Source: Streptomyces bicolor
GTDB lineage: Bacteria > Actinomycetota > Actinomycetes > Streptomycetales > Streptomycetaceae
Direction: 5' to 3'
NCBI RefSeq assembly: GCF_000719285.1
Contig: NZ_JOFS01000009.1
Coordinates: forward strand, 372,001 to 436,000
DNA length: 64,000 nucleotides
Below, piece after piece: positions 34,752 through 43,102 of the stretch. Every line of letters starts with the position of its first letter. Position 1 is the stretch's first letter. The notes beneath the pieces were generated by a model, which worked only from the letters and a program-made list of their open reading frames with translations, was not told where the DNA came from and did not search any database. Position numbers and translations under genes: made by a program.

Positions 34752-36086
34752 ATGTTCCAGGGCACCATCCCGGGCCCCATGCGCTCCATCGTGCGCGAGA
34801 CCGCCAGCCAGTGGCCGAGCGGCCCGGTGTACGTCCCGTGCTGCGGCAACTTCACCATCGAGCGCAGCGTGGCCGACATGGGCTTCGCCCTCCACTCCTC
34901 CGACGTGTCCATCTACACCAGCGCGGTCGGCCGGTGGCTTACCCGGCAACCGGTCGGCATCCAGCTCCGCGAGGAGTGCCGAGATCAACTCGGCTGGCTC
35001 GCGGACTCCTTGGACGACGGTGTCGGCACCGTCGCCACGCTCATGCTCGGCACGCGGTTCCTCGCCAGCGTCGGTCGCGAGGGGCTGTGGCATGAACGGG
35101 TGGTGCGCTCCTACCGGGAGCAGTGGGAGGTCAAGCACGCGGAGACGGTCGAGCGGCTGTCCGGCTCGGACATCGAACTCGCCTCGTATGAGGTGGAGGA
35201 CGTGCGCTCCTGGCTCCAGAAGGTTCCGCGTGACGCCCCGGTGTGCTCCTTCCCTCCCTTCTACGGCGGTGGCTACGAGAAGCTGTACGAGCCGTTGGAA
35301 GCGCACTTCACCTGGGACGCACCCGAGTATGAGCCGCTGTCCGACGACGACGTGGTCAGCGTGCTCGGCGCGATTACGGACCGGCCGTACTGGCTAACGG
35401 CCTCCAACCATGACGTGCCAGAGCTGCACTCCTACCTGCGCGGCGTGATCAAGGCGACCCCGCGCGCTGCTCCCTTCTACGTGTACGCCAGTCAGGCCCG
35501 GACGAGGATCGTTGCTCCGCGCCAGCCGATCGAGCCGGTGAAGGTTCCCCGCCTGCGCGAGGGTGAGGAACTGGTCGGCCCGCTCACGCTGTCGCTGCTG
35601 AAGCCCGGCCAGTTCAACGCGCTACGCTCCCGGTACCTCAACCCGAAGATTGCGCCCGGCGCGGCGAACCTGGCCGTCGCGGTGAAGGACGGCGGCGGAC
35701 GGCTCCTTGGGGTGTTCGCGATGGCTCCGAGCACGTTCACGCCGGACGAGGCGTACGTGCTCTCGGACTTCGCGGTCGCGCCGACCGACTACCCGCGGTT
35801 GTCGAAGCTGATCGTGCTCGCGGCCACCAGCGCCGAGGCGCAGTTGCTGTGCCAGCGGGCGTTCTCGCGGCGGATCCGGAGGGTGGCGACGACGGCGTTC
35901 AGCAACAACCCGGTGTCGATGAAATACCGCGGGCTGCTGCGGCTGCACAAGCGCAGCCCATCGAACGAGGGCGGCTGGAAGTTCCAGCTCCAGTACCAGG
36001 GGGCTATGGGTCAGCACACGCTGGCCGAGGCCCTTCAGATGTGGGTGAAGCGGTGGGGCGCCCCGACGACGAAGACGGGAGTCTGA
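34752..36086 (+). CDS. fused methyltransferase-like and Mom-like DNA modification protein
   Basis: A 444-residue protein of two parts. Residues 1 to about 260 look like a degenerate adenine methyltransferase, with 'VYVPCCGNFTIER' in the SAM-binding position and 'FPPFY' (167-171) where a DPPY/NPPF motif is expected. The C-terminal half (about 290-444) resembles phage Mu Mom, a GNAT-fold enzyme that adds a carbamoylmethyl-type group to adenine: 'LSDFAVAPTDYPRLSKLIVLAA', then 'RRVATTAFSNNPVSMKYRG'. In Mu this blocks host restriction. The gene is followed at two bases by a ParB-nuclease gene. Whether the fused protein modifies DNA in one or two steps is unknown to me. The ATG at 34752 has a good ribosome site; an upstream GTG at 34674 in the same frame is less likely. 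Confidence 0.72.
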   Translation: MFQGTIPGPMRSIVRETASQWPSGPVYVPCCGNFTIERSVADMGFALHSSDVSIYTSAVGRWLTRQPVGIQLREECRDQLGWLADSLDDGVGTVATLMLGTRFLASVGREGLWHERVVRSYREQWEVKHAETVERLSGSDIELASYEVEDVRSWLQKVPRDAPVCSFPPFYGGGYEKLYEPLEAHFTWDAPEYEPLSDDDVVSVLGAITDRPYWLTASNHDVPELHSYLRGVIKATPRAAPFYVYASQARTRIVAPRQPIEPVKVPRLREGEELVGPLTLSLLKPGQFNALRSRYLNPKIAPGAANLAVAVKDGGGRLLGVFAMAPSTFTPDEAYVLSDFAVAPTDYPRLSKLIVLAATSAEAQLLCQRAFSRRIRRVATTAFSNNPVSMKYRGLLRLHKRSPSNEGGWKFQLQYQGAMGQHTLAEALQMWVKRWGAPTTKTGV

Positions 36087-36088
36087 TC

Positions 36089-36991
36089 ATGGAGGAGACC
36101 ACTCGCCTCGCCCCGCCGCAGATGGTGCAGGGCGACCCGCGCACGCTGACGCTACTCGACGTCAACGCGCGGTTCTTGCCGCACGAGCAGTTCCGGCAGC
36201 TCGTGGCGAACATCGAGCGTGACGGCTGCCTGACCTCGACGCCGCTGGTGTGGAACGACCGCGACACAGGGCGGCTGGTCGTCCTGTCCGGCAACCACCG
36301 CACGCTCGCCGCGATCGAGGCCGGCCTGTCGCAGATCTGGTGGATGCAGATAGACGAGCCGCTGCCCCGCCAGCGGCAGATCGCTCTCCAGCTCTCGCAC
36401 AACGCCATCGCAGGCCAGGACGACCCGGCGATCCTCAAAGAGCTGTACGACGAGCTGGAATCTGTGGAGTGGCGGCAGTACACAGGCCTGGACGACAAGG
36501 CCCTGGACCTGCTGGAGAAGGTGGATGTCGCCTCCCTGGGCGAGGCGAACCTCGACTTCGCCAGCGTGCAGTTCATGTTCCTGCCCGATGAACTGGAGCG
36601 AGCGGAAGCTGCGTTCGACGCAGCCCGATCCACGGCGACGGCGGACCAGCGATGGGTGGCCGGGCTGGAGCAGTACGAGCCGGTGCTCGATGCGCTGGAA
36701 ACCTCCCGAGCCGCGTACAAGATCGGCAACAGCGCGACGGCACTCGGCGTGATCCTCGCTGTGTTCGAGCGGCACCTGGGCGAGCTGGCCGAGGGCTGGT
36801 TCGACGCGGACTCCAGGGAGGCGACCCGGGCGGGGACGGCGCCGTTGGAGACGGTGTTCGGCGTTCGGGACGTGCCGGTGGAGACGGCCGCCGTCGTGCG
36901 GGCGGCCATTGACGGGATGGTGCAGGACGGCACCGTGCCAGCCGACGAGCCGTGGCGGGCGCTGGAAGTCCTGGCCGCACATAGCAACTAG
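36089..36991 (+). CDS. ParB-like nuclease-domain protein
   Basis: A 300-residue protein with an N-terminal ParB/Srx-fold domain: 'DVNARFLPHEQFRQLVANIERDGCLTSTPLVW' type start and 'LVVLSGNHRTLAAIEAGL' (residue about 70) with the GNHR that replaces the GERR of true ParB. An all-helical C-terminal half follows. ParB-nuclease genes directly before terminase genes are common in actinophages, where they may nick DNA or act with the modification gene. The gene follows the Mom-like gene by two bases. It differs from the GERR-type ParB protein at 32.8 kb. Confidence 0.85.
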   Translation: MEETTRLAPPQMVQGDPRTLTLLDVNARFLPHEQFRQLVANIERDGCLTSTPLVWNDRDTGRLVVLSGNHRTLAAIEAGLSQIWWMQIDEPLPRQRQIALQLSHNAIAGQDDPAILKELYDELESVEWRQYTGLDDKALDLLEKVDVASLGEANLDFASVQFMFLPDELERAEAAFDAARSTATADQRWVAGLEQYEPVLDALETSRAAYKIGNSATALGVILAVFERHLGELAEGWFDADSREATRAGTAPLETVFGVRDVPVETAAVVRAAIDGMVQDGTVPADEPWRALEVLAAHSN

Positions 36992-37016
36992 ACGGCCGTT
37001 GGCCAGGAGGTGAGCG

Positions 37017-37550
37017 GTGGCCGAGGACACCGTGGAGTCCTGGGAGCGGCAGAGCGGGGAGTCGGTCCAGGCGTTCGAGGCGTTCGCCGTGTACCGCGAT
37101 CTCGGCCCAGCGCGGAGTCTGACAAAAGCGGCACGCGAGTTGCATAAATCCCGCACGTTGCTGGGCCGGTGGTCGCGGCAGTTCGCATGGGTGATGCGGG
37201 CCGCGGCCTACGACCGGGAGCAGGACCGGCTGTTCCTCGCAGAACAGGCGCAGGCGCGGCGGGACATCGCCCGCAGGCACGCGAAGTTGGCGCAGGCCGT
37301 GCAGAGCAAGGCGGTCGCGCGGCTCCAGACACTCGACCCGCGAGAGTTGTCGCCGTCGGAGTTGCTGCGCTACATCCAGGTCGCGGCGGAGATCGAGCGG
37401 CGCGCCGTGGGTGAGGCCCCGGCGGCCGGGACGGTCGAGGACCGGGACCAGGCCGTGGACGTGGCCTCTCTGTCGGACGAGGAGCGCCGGGCCCGGATGG
37501 ACCAGCTCCGTCGTGAACTGGAGCGCCGGCTGTCGGAGGGCGCGCAGTGA
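37017..37550 (+). CDS. terS: terminase small subunit-like protein
   Basis: A 177-residue protein. The N-terminal part has an HTH ('AARSLTKAARELHKSRTLLGRWSRQFAW' read in two parts: residues 28-55) of the kind that binds the packaging-initiation site, then a long helical/coiled oligomerisation region and an acidic tail rich in Glu/Arg. The GTG start and the four-base overlap with the large-terminase gene (GTGA) support the assignment. Sequence similarity to classical small terminases is weak, so the call leans on position. Confidence 0.75.
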   Translation: MAEDTVESWERQSGESVQAFEAFAVYRDLGPARSLTKAARELHKSRTLLGRWSRQFAWVMRAAAYDREQDRLFLAEQAQARRDIARRHAKLAQAVQSKAVARLQTLDPRELSPSELLRYIQVAAEIERRAVGEAPAAGTVEDRDQAVDVASLSDEERRARMDQLRRELERRLSEGAQ

Positions 37551-39040
37551 GCCGCGGCCGGGCCAAGCGCCGCATGGTCGAGGGGTTCGCGGACCCCTCG
37601 GTAATGAGCGACGAGCAGCTGAAGGCCGAGGTCGCCGCCCTGGTCCGCGCCGATGAGCTGTCGGCGCGCAGGTGGGCGTGCGAGGTCCCGAACTGTAACG
37701 GGCTGCCCCACGCGGGGTGGCTGCACCACCATGCCCGCGCGGCGCAGCGTCAGCCGCTGTGGCTGTGGACGGTGTGGATGCTGCTCACCGGCCGTGGCTG
37801 GGGCAAGTCCCGGACGGCGGCGGAGACGGTGAAGGAGTGGGCGCAGACACCAGGTCTTCAGATCGCGGTGGTGGCGAAGAACGCGACGCTCGTGCGGGAC
37901 ATCTGCTTCGAGTCCCCGAAGTCGGGGCTGCTGTCGGTGTTCCCGCCTGAGGAAGTGGCGAAGTACAACTCGTCGCTGGGTGAAACGACGCTGCGCCTGG
38001 TGAACGGCACGCTGATCCGGGGATTCGGTGCAGAGACGCCGGACAACCTGCGCGGCTGGGCGTTCGACAAGGCATGGTGCGACGAGTACGCGGCCTGGTC
38101 GCGGCACACCGCGCAAGAGGTCTACGACATGCTGTGGTTCTGCCTGCGTGAGGCGGACGCCCCGCAAGTCGTGATCTCCACGACGCCGAAGCCGCTCCCA
38201 CACGTCAAGAGGCTCGTCGAGCGGGGCCGTGCCCAGGAGAAGGCGCACCTGGAGGGCGGGGCGCCGCCTCGGGTGGTGCTGACCCGCGGGCACATGCGGG
38301 AGAACGACGCGAACCTGTCGGCGGCGGCCCGAGAAGAGCTGGAGGAGGAGTACGCCGGCACCCGGTTGGGGCGGCAGGAGCTGTCCGGCGAGCTACTCGA
38401 GGACGTGGAGGGCGCGCTGTGGAAGGGGTGGATGCTGGAAGTCGAGGGCTTCCGCCCCCGGCCCGAGCATCTGCCTGACCTCCAGCGCGTGGTGGTCTCC
38501 GTCGATCCGGCCACGAAGTCGCACGAGAACGCGGACATGACCGCGTTCACCGTGGCGGGCCGTGGGTTCCCAGTGGAGACGATGTTCGGGGATGACCGGC
38601 CTCGCGGGTATCTGCTGCACTGCGAGCAGGACCGGCATACGCCGACGCAGGCGATGAAGCGGGCCGCTGAGCTATACCACGAGCACCGCGCCGACTGCGT
38701 GGTGATCGAGGCCAACAACGGTGGTGACTACCTGCCCGCGCTGCTGGAGCAGGTGGACCCGACGGTGAACTGGCGGATCGTTCATGCAACGCGTGGGAAG
38801 CGGGCGCGGGCGGCGCCGGCGGCGCAGCTGTACGAGCAGGCCAGGGTGTCGCATGTCGGTCCGGCCCGGCGGTTCGCGGAGCTGGAGGAGCAGATGACGA
38901 CGTTTGTCGGCCAGGGCGAGACGGAGGACTCGCCCGACCTGCTGGACTCGGCGGTGTGGGCGTTGTGGGACCTGTTCCTGGATCCGACGATGCCGCCTCC
39001 GCGTGGTGGGGATGACCAGCGGCTCGCTGGTCGGCGGTAG
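37547..39040 (+). CDS. terL: phage terminase large subunit
   Basis: A 497-residue packaging motor. The ATPase has a Walker-A-like 'GRGWGKSR' (residues 82-89) and Walker B 'WCDEYA' (Asp179, Glu180). The nuclease domain starts 'VVVSVDPATK' (Asp320) and continues with 'VVIEANNGGDY' and 'DLLDSAVWAL', giving the acidic metal ligands of the RNase-H-like fold. All parts appear intact, so the element may package DNA itself. It is coupled by overlap to the small subunit gene. Confidence 0.94.
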   Translation: MSRGRAKRRMVEGFADPSVMSDEQLKAEVAALVRADELSARRWACEVPNCNGLPHAGWLHHHARAAQRQPLWLWTVWMLLTGRGWGKSRTAAETVKEWAQTPGLQIAVVAKNATLVRDICFESPKSGLLSVFPPEEVAKYNSSLGETTLRLVNGTLIRGFGAETPDNLRGWAFDKAWCDEYAAWSRHTAQEVYDMLWFCLREADAPQVVISTTPKPLPHVKRLVERGRAQEKAHLEGGAPPRVVLTRGHMRENDANLSAAAREELEEEYAGTRLGRQELSGELLEDVEGALWKGWMLEVEGFRPRPEHLPDLQRVVVSVDPATKSHENADMTAFTVAGRGFPVETMFGDDRPRGYLLHCEQDRHTPTQAMKRAAELYHEHRADCVVIEANNGGDYLPALLEQVDPTVNWRIVHATRGKRARAAPAAQLYEQARVSHVGPARRFAELEEQMTTFVGQGETEDSPDLLDSAVWALWDLFLDPTMPPPRGGDDQRLAGRR

Positions 39041-39115
39041 TTGGGCCAAGGCCGTTGTCAGTGGGTTGTGGCAGCGTTGCGAGTTGATCGGCGCTGGACA
39101 GACGGGGAGTCGGGG

Positions 39116-39901
39116 ATGGCGGGGGAAGCTCGGGTGATGCCGGCATGGGTGGAGAGCGGCCGGACCGTTGGGGTTCCGGCCGTGGCGTCGGTCGTGGACG
39201 CCCGCAAGATGAGATCTCGCCGTGAGGGCGCGCTCGGCCGGTTCGGGGTGGGCATGAAGAGCGTGATGAGTCTGCCCACCGGGACGGGGAAAACCGCGAC
39301 CGCTGTGGCGGTGGCGATCGAGATGGCCAGGCAGGGCCAGAGGCTGACGCTCGTGGTCAAGGACCGTGCCGAACAGGAGGCGGTCGAAGCACAGCTGAAG
39401 GCCGCATGGGCAGGGCTGGATGAGGCGGCAGGTGATCAGGCCGCACCGGACAGCTTCCATCTGGTTCCCGAGCCGTACGCACCCCGACGCTTGCGTGCTC
39501 GCACCACCCCGGTAGCCGCGTACCGGGCGTTGTGTATGAGGGCGGCGGAATGGGAGGAGTCCGGGCGGGATCAGGAGCGGCGGGCCGTGGGGGGAGACCG
39601 ACGTGTTCGGAATTCCGCAGCACGTCGGGCGGTGGTCATCCGAAGTGGGGGAAGGTGCGAGAACCCAGAGTGCTTGCTGCCGGACCTCCCGTACCGGACG
39701 AAGGCCGGGGAGCCGCTGCTCGAGGTCGACCACATCGATGACCACGCTGGTGGCGGCCGGGATCATCCGGCGGCGATGATCGCCTTGTGCCCGAACTGCC
39801 ACAGCAACAAGACGCACGGAGCGGAGCGGGGTGCGCTTACCGAACGCCTGCGCAAGGTGGCGGCAGAACGCCATGCCACCTGGGCGACCAGTGTCACGTA
39901 G
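39116..39901 (+). CDS. P-loop segment fused to HNH endonuclease
   Basis: A 261-residue protein. Near the N-terminus it has a helicase-like Walker A 'SLPTGTGKTATAVAVAIEMA' and the following 'QRLTLVVKDRAEQEAVE' (motif Ia-like), but no DEAH or later helicase motifs. The C-terminal half is a typical HNH nuclease: 'SGGRCENPECLLPDLPY', 'LLEVDHIDDHAGGG', 'MIALCPNCHSNKTHG', with four zinc-ligand cysteines. HNH proteins next to terminases aid DNA packaging in several phages; the attached P-loop stub is unusual. The start could also be 39137; the frame is open back to 39041. Confidence 0.8.
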   Translation: MAGEARVMPAWVESGRTVGVPAVASVVDARKMRSRREGALGRFGVGMKSVMSLPTGTGKTATAVAVAIEMARQGQRLTLVVKDRAEQEAVEAQLKAAWAGLDEAAGDQAAPDSFHLVPEPYAPRRLRARTTPVAAYRALCMRAAEWEESGRDQERRAVGGDRRVRNSAARRAVVIRSGGRCENPECLLPDLPYRTKAGEPLLEVDHIDDHAGGGRDHPAAMIALCPNCHSNKTHGAERGALTERLRKVAAERHATWATSVT

Positions 39902-39967
39902 CCGGGTCGTGGGGTTCGCTGGGCTATAGGCTGATCAACGGCGCGGGGCCGACGTCCGGAGGAGACT

Positions 39968-41731
39968 GTGGGCCTGCGCCAACTCGTTATCGATGCGTGG
40001 TCGTGGCTGAACTACAAGCCCGTTATGGCCGATGCCGGGCGTCCCGGCAGCCGCGCGTTTCCGGAGCTGGCCAAGACGTGGGTCCCGCCGCAGGAGCTAC
40101 GGCGGCTGGCCGCATACAAGGTGCTGGCGGCGTACGACAACAACCAGGCCGGACAGCTCGCGGCGGCCGGTGGCGACGAGAGCGCGCTGGAGCGACGGGA
40201 GCTGGGCGACGCGGCGAACCTCGTAGACACCGCGCTCGGCTACCTCCTCGGTTCAGAACAGAAGGTCGCGGTCGAGGGCGCGGAGCACGCCGATGAGGAG
40301 ACGCCGACGCCCGGTGCGGCGGAGGCCGCCGCGGTGCAGGACCGGTTGCGGAAGTGGGCAGACAAGGAGCTGCTGACGTTCCGGGTGCAGCAGGCGGAGC
40401 GGGCGGCGGTGCTGCTCGGGGACAGCGTGATGGTGCTGGCGTGGAACCCGCAGAAGCAGCGGCCGACGCTGCGGGTCTACGATCCGGGGTTCTTCTTCCC
40501 GCAGTGGGGCGATGAGGATGAGGACTTCCCGAGCCGCGTGCATCTGGCGTGGGAGCTGCCGGCGGACGACGACGCAGGGTTGAAGGCCAGGGTGCGCCGG
40601 GTGACGTACGAGCTGGGTCCGATCTTCGAGGACGAGCCCGACGGCGACGTCGGCGCTGCGGCTGGTGGACGGCAGTACCCGTGGGAGCCGGGGCGGACGT
40701 CCAACGTGACGTGCTATCTCACGGACGCGGAGTGGCTGCTGGAGGACCTGAAGAACGGTGAGACGCTAGACCGGCTGCCGATGGACAAGGCACGTTTCCG
40801 GGTGAGATCGGACGGCACGGAGCTGAACCGGCTGGATCTGATGATCGACTTTGTGCCGGTGGTGCACATCGCGAACACGATCCCGGACGGCGGGGAGCAG
40901 TGGGGGCGCTCGATTCTGGCTCGGGTTCTGCAGGCGCTCGATGAGCTCGCGGCCACGGACTCGGACAGCTCCGCGGCCTCCGCGACAACGGGCACGCCGA
41001 TCATCGGCCTCGCGGGTGCGCGGCTGCCGGTGGACCGGGCAACGGGCAAGCCACAGGAGCTTCAGGTGAAGGCCGGTGCGGTGTGGCAACTCGGCGAAAC
41101 CGGGCGGATGGATGCCCTGGACACGTCGCCGCAGCTGGCCGAACTGCGGGCGCGCGTGGATCACCTGCTGGAGCGGATCGCGGCCAACTCGCGGGTGACG
41201 GCGGCCGGGCTCGGGACGCTGGAGGCCACGGAGGTGCCGTCGGGGTACGCGCTGAAGCTGGCTCTGGGGCCGCTGGATGCTCTGATCGGCATGATGCGGC
41301 TCGCCCGTGAACATAAGTACCGGCTGCTGTTCAAGATGGTGCAGCGGCTGTACCAGGCCGGGCGTGCGGAGGGCTGGGCTGCTGGGGAGACGCTGCCAGC
41401 GCGGCTGGCGTGGGCGCCGCACACGCCGACGGACCGGGGCGCGGTGCTGGAGGAGGTTGTCAAGGCGTACGGGGCGGGGGTGCTGTCGCTGGAGACGGCG
41501 GTGGCGATGCTGCTGGAGGCCGGGTACCCGATCAAGGACGCCTCGCAGGAGGTGGAGCGGATCCGGGCTAAGGCGGAGCAGGAGGCCGCGGTGCGGATGG
41601 CGGAGGCCGCTGCTCGGCGCGAGCGCGACGAGGATGACGGCGACCAGGAGGAGGACGGGTCGGGGTCGGCCGGGGTGAGGAAGCCGGTGGGGAAGGTGAG
41701 CGAGCGGGAGCCGGTGGAGGCGGGCCGGTGA
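39968..41731 (+). CDS. phage portal protein
   Basis: A 587-residue portal protein of the SPP1 gp6/HK97-like type: it has the expected size, the domain 'WSWLNYKPVMADAGRPGSRAFPELAKTW' region at the N-terminus, the wing and stem helices ('LRLARVDHLLERIAANSRVTAAGLGTLEATEVPSGYALKLALGPL' region, 380-430), and a Glu/Lys-rich C-terminal crown ('EVERIRAKAEQEAAVRMAEAAARRERDED'). It forms the dodecameric gate of the head. The GTG start has GGAGGAG upstream. It precedes scaffold and capsid genes, the standard head order. Confidence 0.88.
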   Translation: MGLRQLVIDAWSWLNYKPVMADAGRPGSRAFPELAKTWVPPQELRRLAAYKVLAAYDNNQAGQLAAAGGDESALERRELGDAANLVDTALGYLLGSEQKVAVEGAEHADEETPTPGAAEAAAVQDRLRKWADKELLTFRVQQAERAAVLLGDSVMVLAWNPQKQRPTLRVYDPGFFFPQWGDEDEDFPSRVHLAWELPADDDAGLKARVRRVTYELGPIFEDEPDGDVGAAAGGRQYPWEPGRTSNVTCYLTDAEWLLEDLKNGETLDRLPMDKARFRVRSDGTELNRLDLMIDFVPVVHIANTIPDGGEQWGRSILARVLQALDELAATDSDSSAASATTGTPIIGLAGARLPVDRATGKPQELQVKAGAVWQLGETGRMDALDTSPQLAELRARVDHLLERIAANSRVTAAGLGTLEATEVPSGYALKLALGPLDALIGMMRLAREHKYRLLFKMVQRLYQAGRAEGWAAGETLPARLAWAPHTPTDRGAVLEEVVKAYGAGVLSLETAVAMLLEAGYPIKDASQEVERIRAKAEQEAAVRMAEAAARRERDEDDGDQEEDGSGSAGVRKPVGKVSEREPVEAGR

Positions 41732-41856
41732 CGCGGCCTCGGGGTGGTGCCTTCCTTGTTCGACGCCATTGGGGGCAGTCGGACAGGGCTCGTGGCCGTG
41801 TCGGTGCAAGTGGCTACACTGGCTGCCAGCGCGGGGGCGCGCTCTGGAGGAGATGT

Positions 41857-42564
41857 ATGGTCCGGCCCCTGCCGCCTCGCCGTCCCGTCGGCCACCGCCG
41901 TGACGGGCGGCCGATCTACCCGATTCTTGGTGCCTCGTCGGAGGACGAGACGAACGACCAGCTCGACGACGCCACGGACAGCGGCGGCCAGGAGCAGCAG
42001 GTCACGGTCACCCAGGACCGGTTGGGCAAGATGCTCACCCGCGAGAAGGCACAGGGCGAACGGGCCGCGATCAAACGGCTGTTGTCCACGCTCGGGTTCG
42101 ACTCCCCGAAGGCACTCACCGAGTTCGTGACCGCGCAGCGCGAGGCAGAGCAGGCCGCGCTGTCGGAGGTGGAGCGTCGGGAACAGGCGGCTGCCGAGCG
42201 GGAGTTGCAGGCTGCACGCCGGGAGGAGCTGGCCGCCGAGCGGGAGAGGGCGGCGCTTCGCCGGGCCGCGCTGGTGGCGCTCGGTGCGGAGGGTGACGAC
42301 TTGGTGGACGCGGAGCGTCTGCTGGCCGTGGATGAGGAGGACGCGGACGAGGCGCAGATCCAGTCGGCGGCCGAGGCCCTGCGGGCACGTCGCCCTGAGT
42401 TGTTCGGCGGGGTCCGCGCGCTTGTGCCGGCCGCCCCCGCGGGCGCACCGGCCGGTCGCGGCCCGATCCGTACGGCCCCGGTGCCCAGGCCCGGTTCGGC
42501 TGGGTTGGAGATGGCCAAGCGCCGTGGCCTGATCCCGGAGTTCAGCGACTCCGCCGCCCGATAG
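41857..42564 (+). CDS. capsid scaffolding protein-like
   Basis: A 235-residue acidic, helical, Ala/Glu/Arg-rich protein with a long central coiled-coil ('EVERREQAAAERELQAARREELAAERERAALRRAALVALGAE' region, split by Pro-free helices) and a short basic C-terminus ending LEMAKRRGLIPEFSDSAAR. This composition and its position between portal and capsid genes match scaffolding proteins that shape the procapsid. The ATG at 41857 has GGAGGA upstream; the first 130 bp of the open frame is not used. Confidence 0.72.
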   Translation: MVRPLPPRRPVGHRRDGRPIYPILGASSEDETNDQLDDATDSGGQEQQVTVTQDRLGKMLTREKAQGERAAIKRLLSTLGFDSPKALTEFVTAQREAEQAALSEVERREQAAAERELQAARREELAAERERAALRRAALVALGAEGDDLVDAERLLAVDEEDADEAQIQSAAEALRARRPELFGGVRALVPAAPAGAPAGRGPIRTAPVPRPGSAGLEMAKRRGLIPEFSDSAAR

Positions 42565-42671
42565 TCCGGGCCTCAGACCTTGGGGGACCACGCCCCCTGA
42601 ACTTCGTGGACGGCATCGCCTCCGTGGGCGGTGTGCGGAACCTGACCGCAGCGTCCATGGAGACCAAGCAC

Positions 42672-43088
42672 ATGACCATCCAGCCCGTCTCGACGTCCGA
42701 GTACACCACCGCCAACCGCGAGTGGCTGGCGTCCCTGCACGGCACCGACTCCGTCGACACCATCACCCTCGACCTCACCCTGTTCAGCGAAGGCGTGCAC
42801 TACGTGTGTGGCGACGGCTGTGACCCGTACGGCCGGGTCCTGTCCGGCGTGCCGGTCGGCAGGGTCGCGGAATCCGGCCTGTACGGCCCGTACGACCCGG
42901 AGGCGCACTGCGGTCGCCAGATCCTGCGCGGCTTCGTGATCGCTGAGGCCCCCTTCGCGCCGGGCCAGACTCGGGTGCCAGCCGCGCTGCTGTGGCACGG
43001 CGCGGTGAAGGCGTCGAAGGTCCCCGGTGGCATCGACGTGTCCCAGCTCGTGTGGCACCCGCGTGCCGCGCAGATCCGCTTCGTGTGA
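42672..43088 (+). CDS. capsid decoration protein (lambda gpD-like)
   Basis: A 138-residue protein immediately before the major capsid gene. Its middle has 'GRVLSGVPVGRVAESGLYGPYDPEAHCGRQILRGFVIAE', split here in two halves, with the 'start value, keep it, then G-R-Q' pattern typical of head decoration proteins (lambda gpD / HDPD family), which stabilise the mature head by trimer caps. The ATG has GGAG nine bases upstream; alternative starts at 42606 and 42657 would add residues. Confidence 0.72.
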   Translation: MTIQPVSTSEYTTANREWLASLHGTDSVDTITLDLTLFSEGVHYVCGDGCDPYGRVLSGVPVGRVAESGLYGPYDPEAHCGRQILRGFVIAEAPFAPGQTRVPAALLWHGAVKASKVPGGIDVSQLVWHPRAAQIRFV

Positions 43089-43102
43089 GCGGGGGCTGAG
43101 CT

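Noticed and set aside
36089..36991. DpdB (ParB-fold modification enzyme) as part of the Dpd system
   Set aside because: The protein has a ParB-nuclease GNHR motif instead of the DGQHR motif of DpdB, and is located in the packaging block before the terminase, where actinophages have ParB-nuclease genes.
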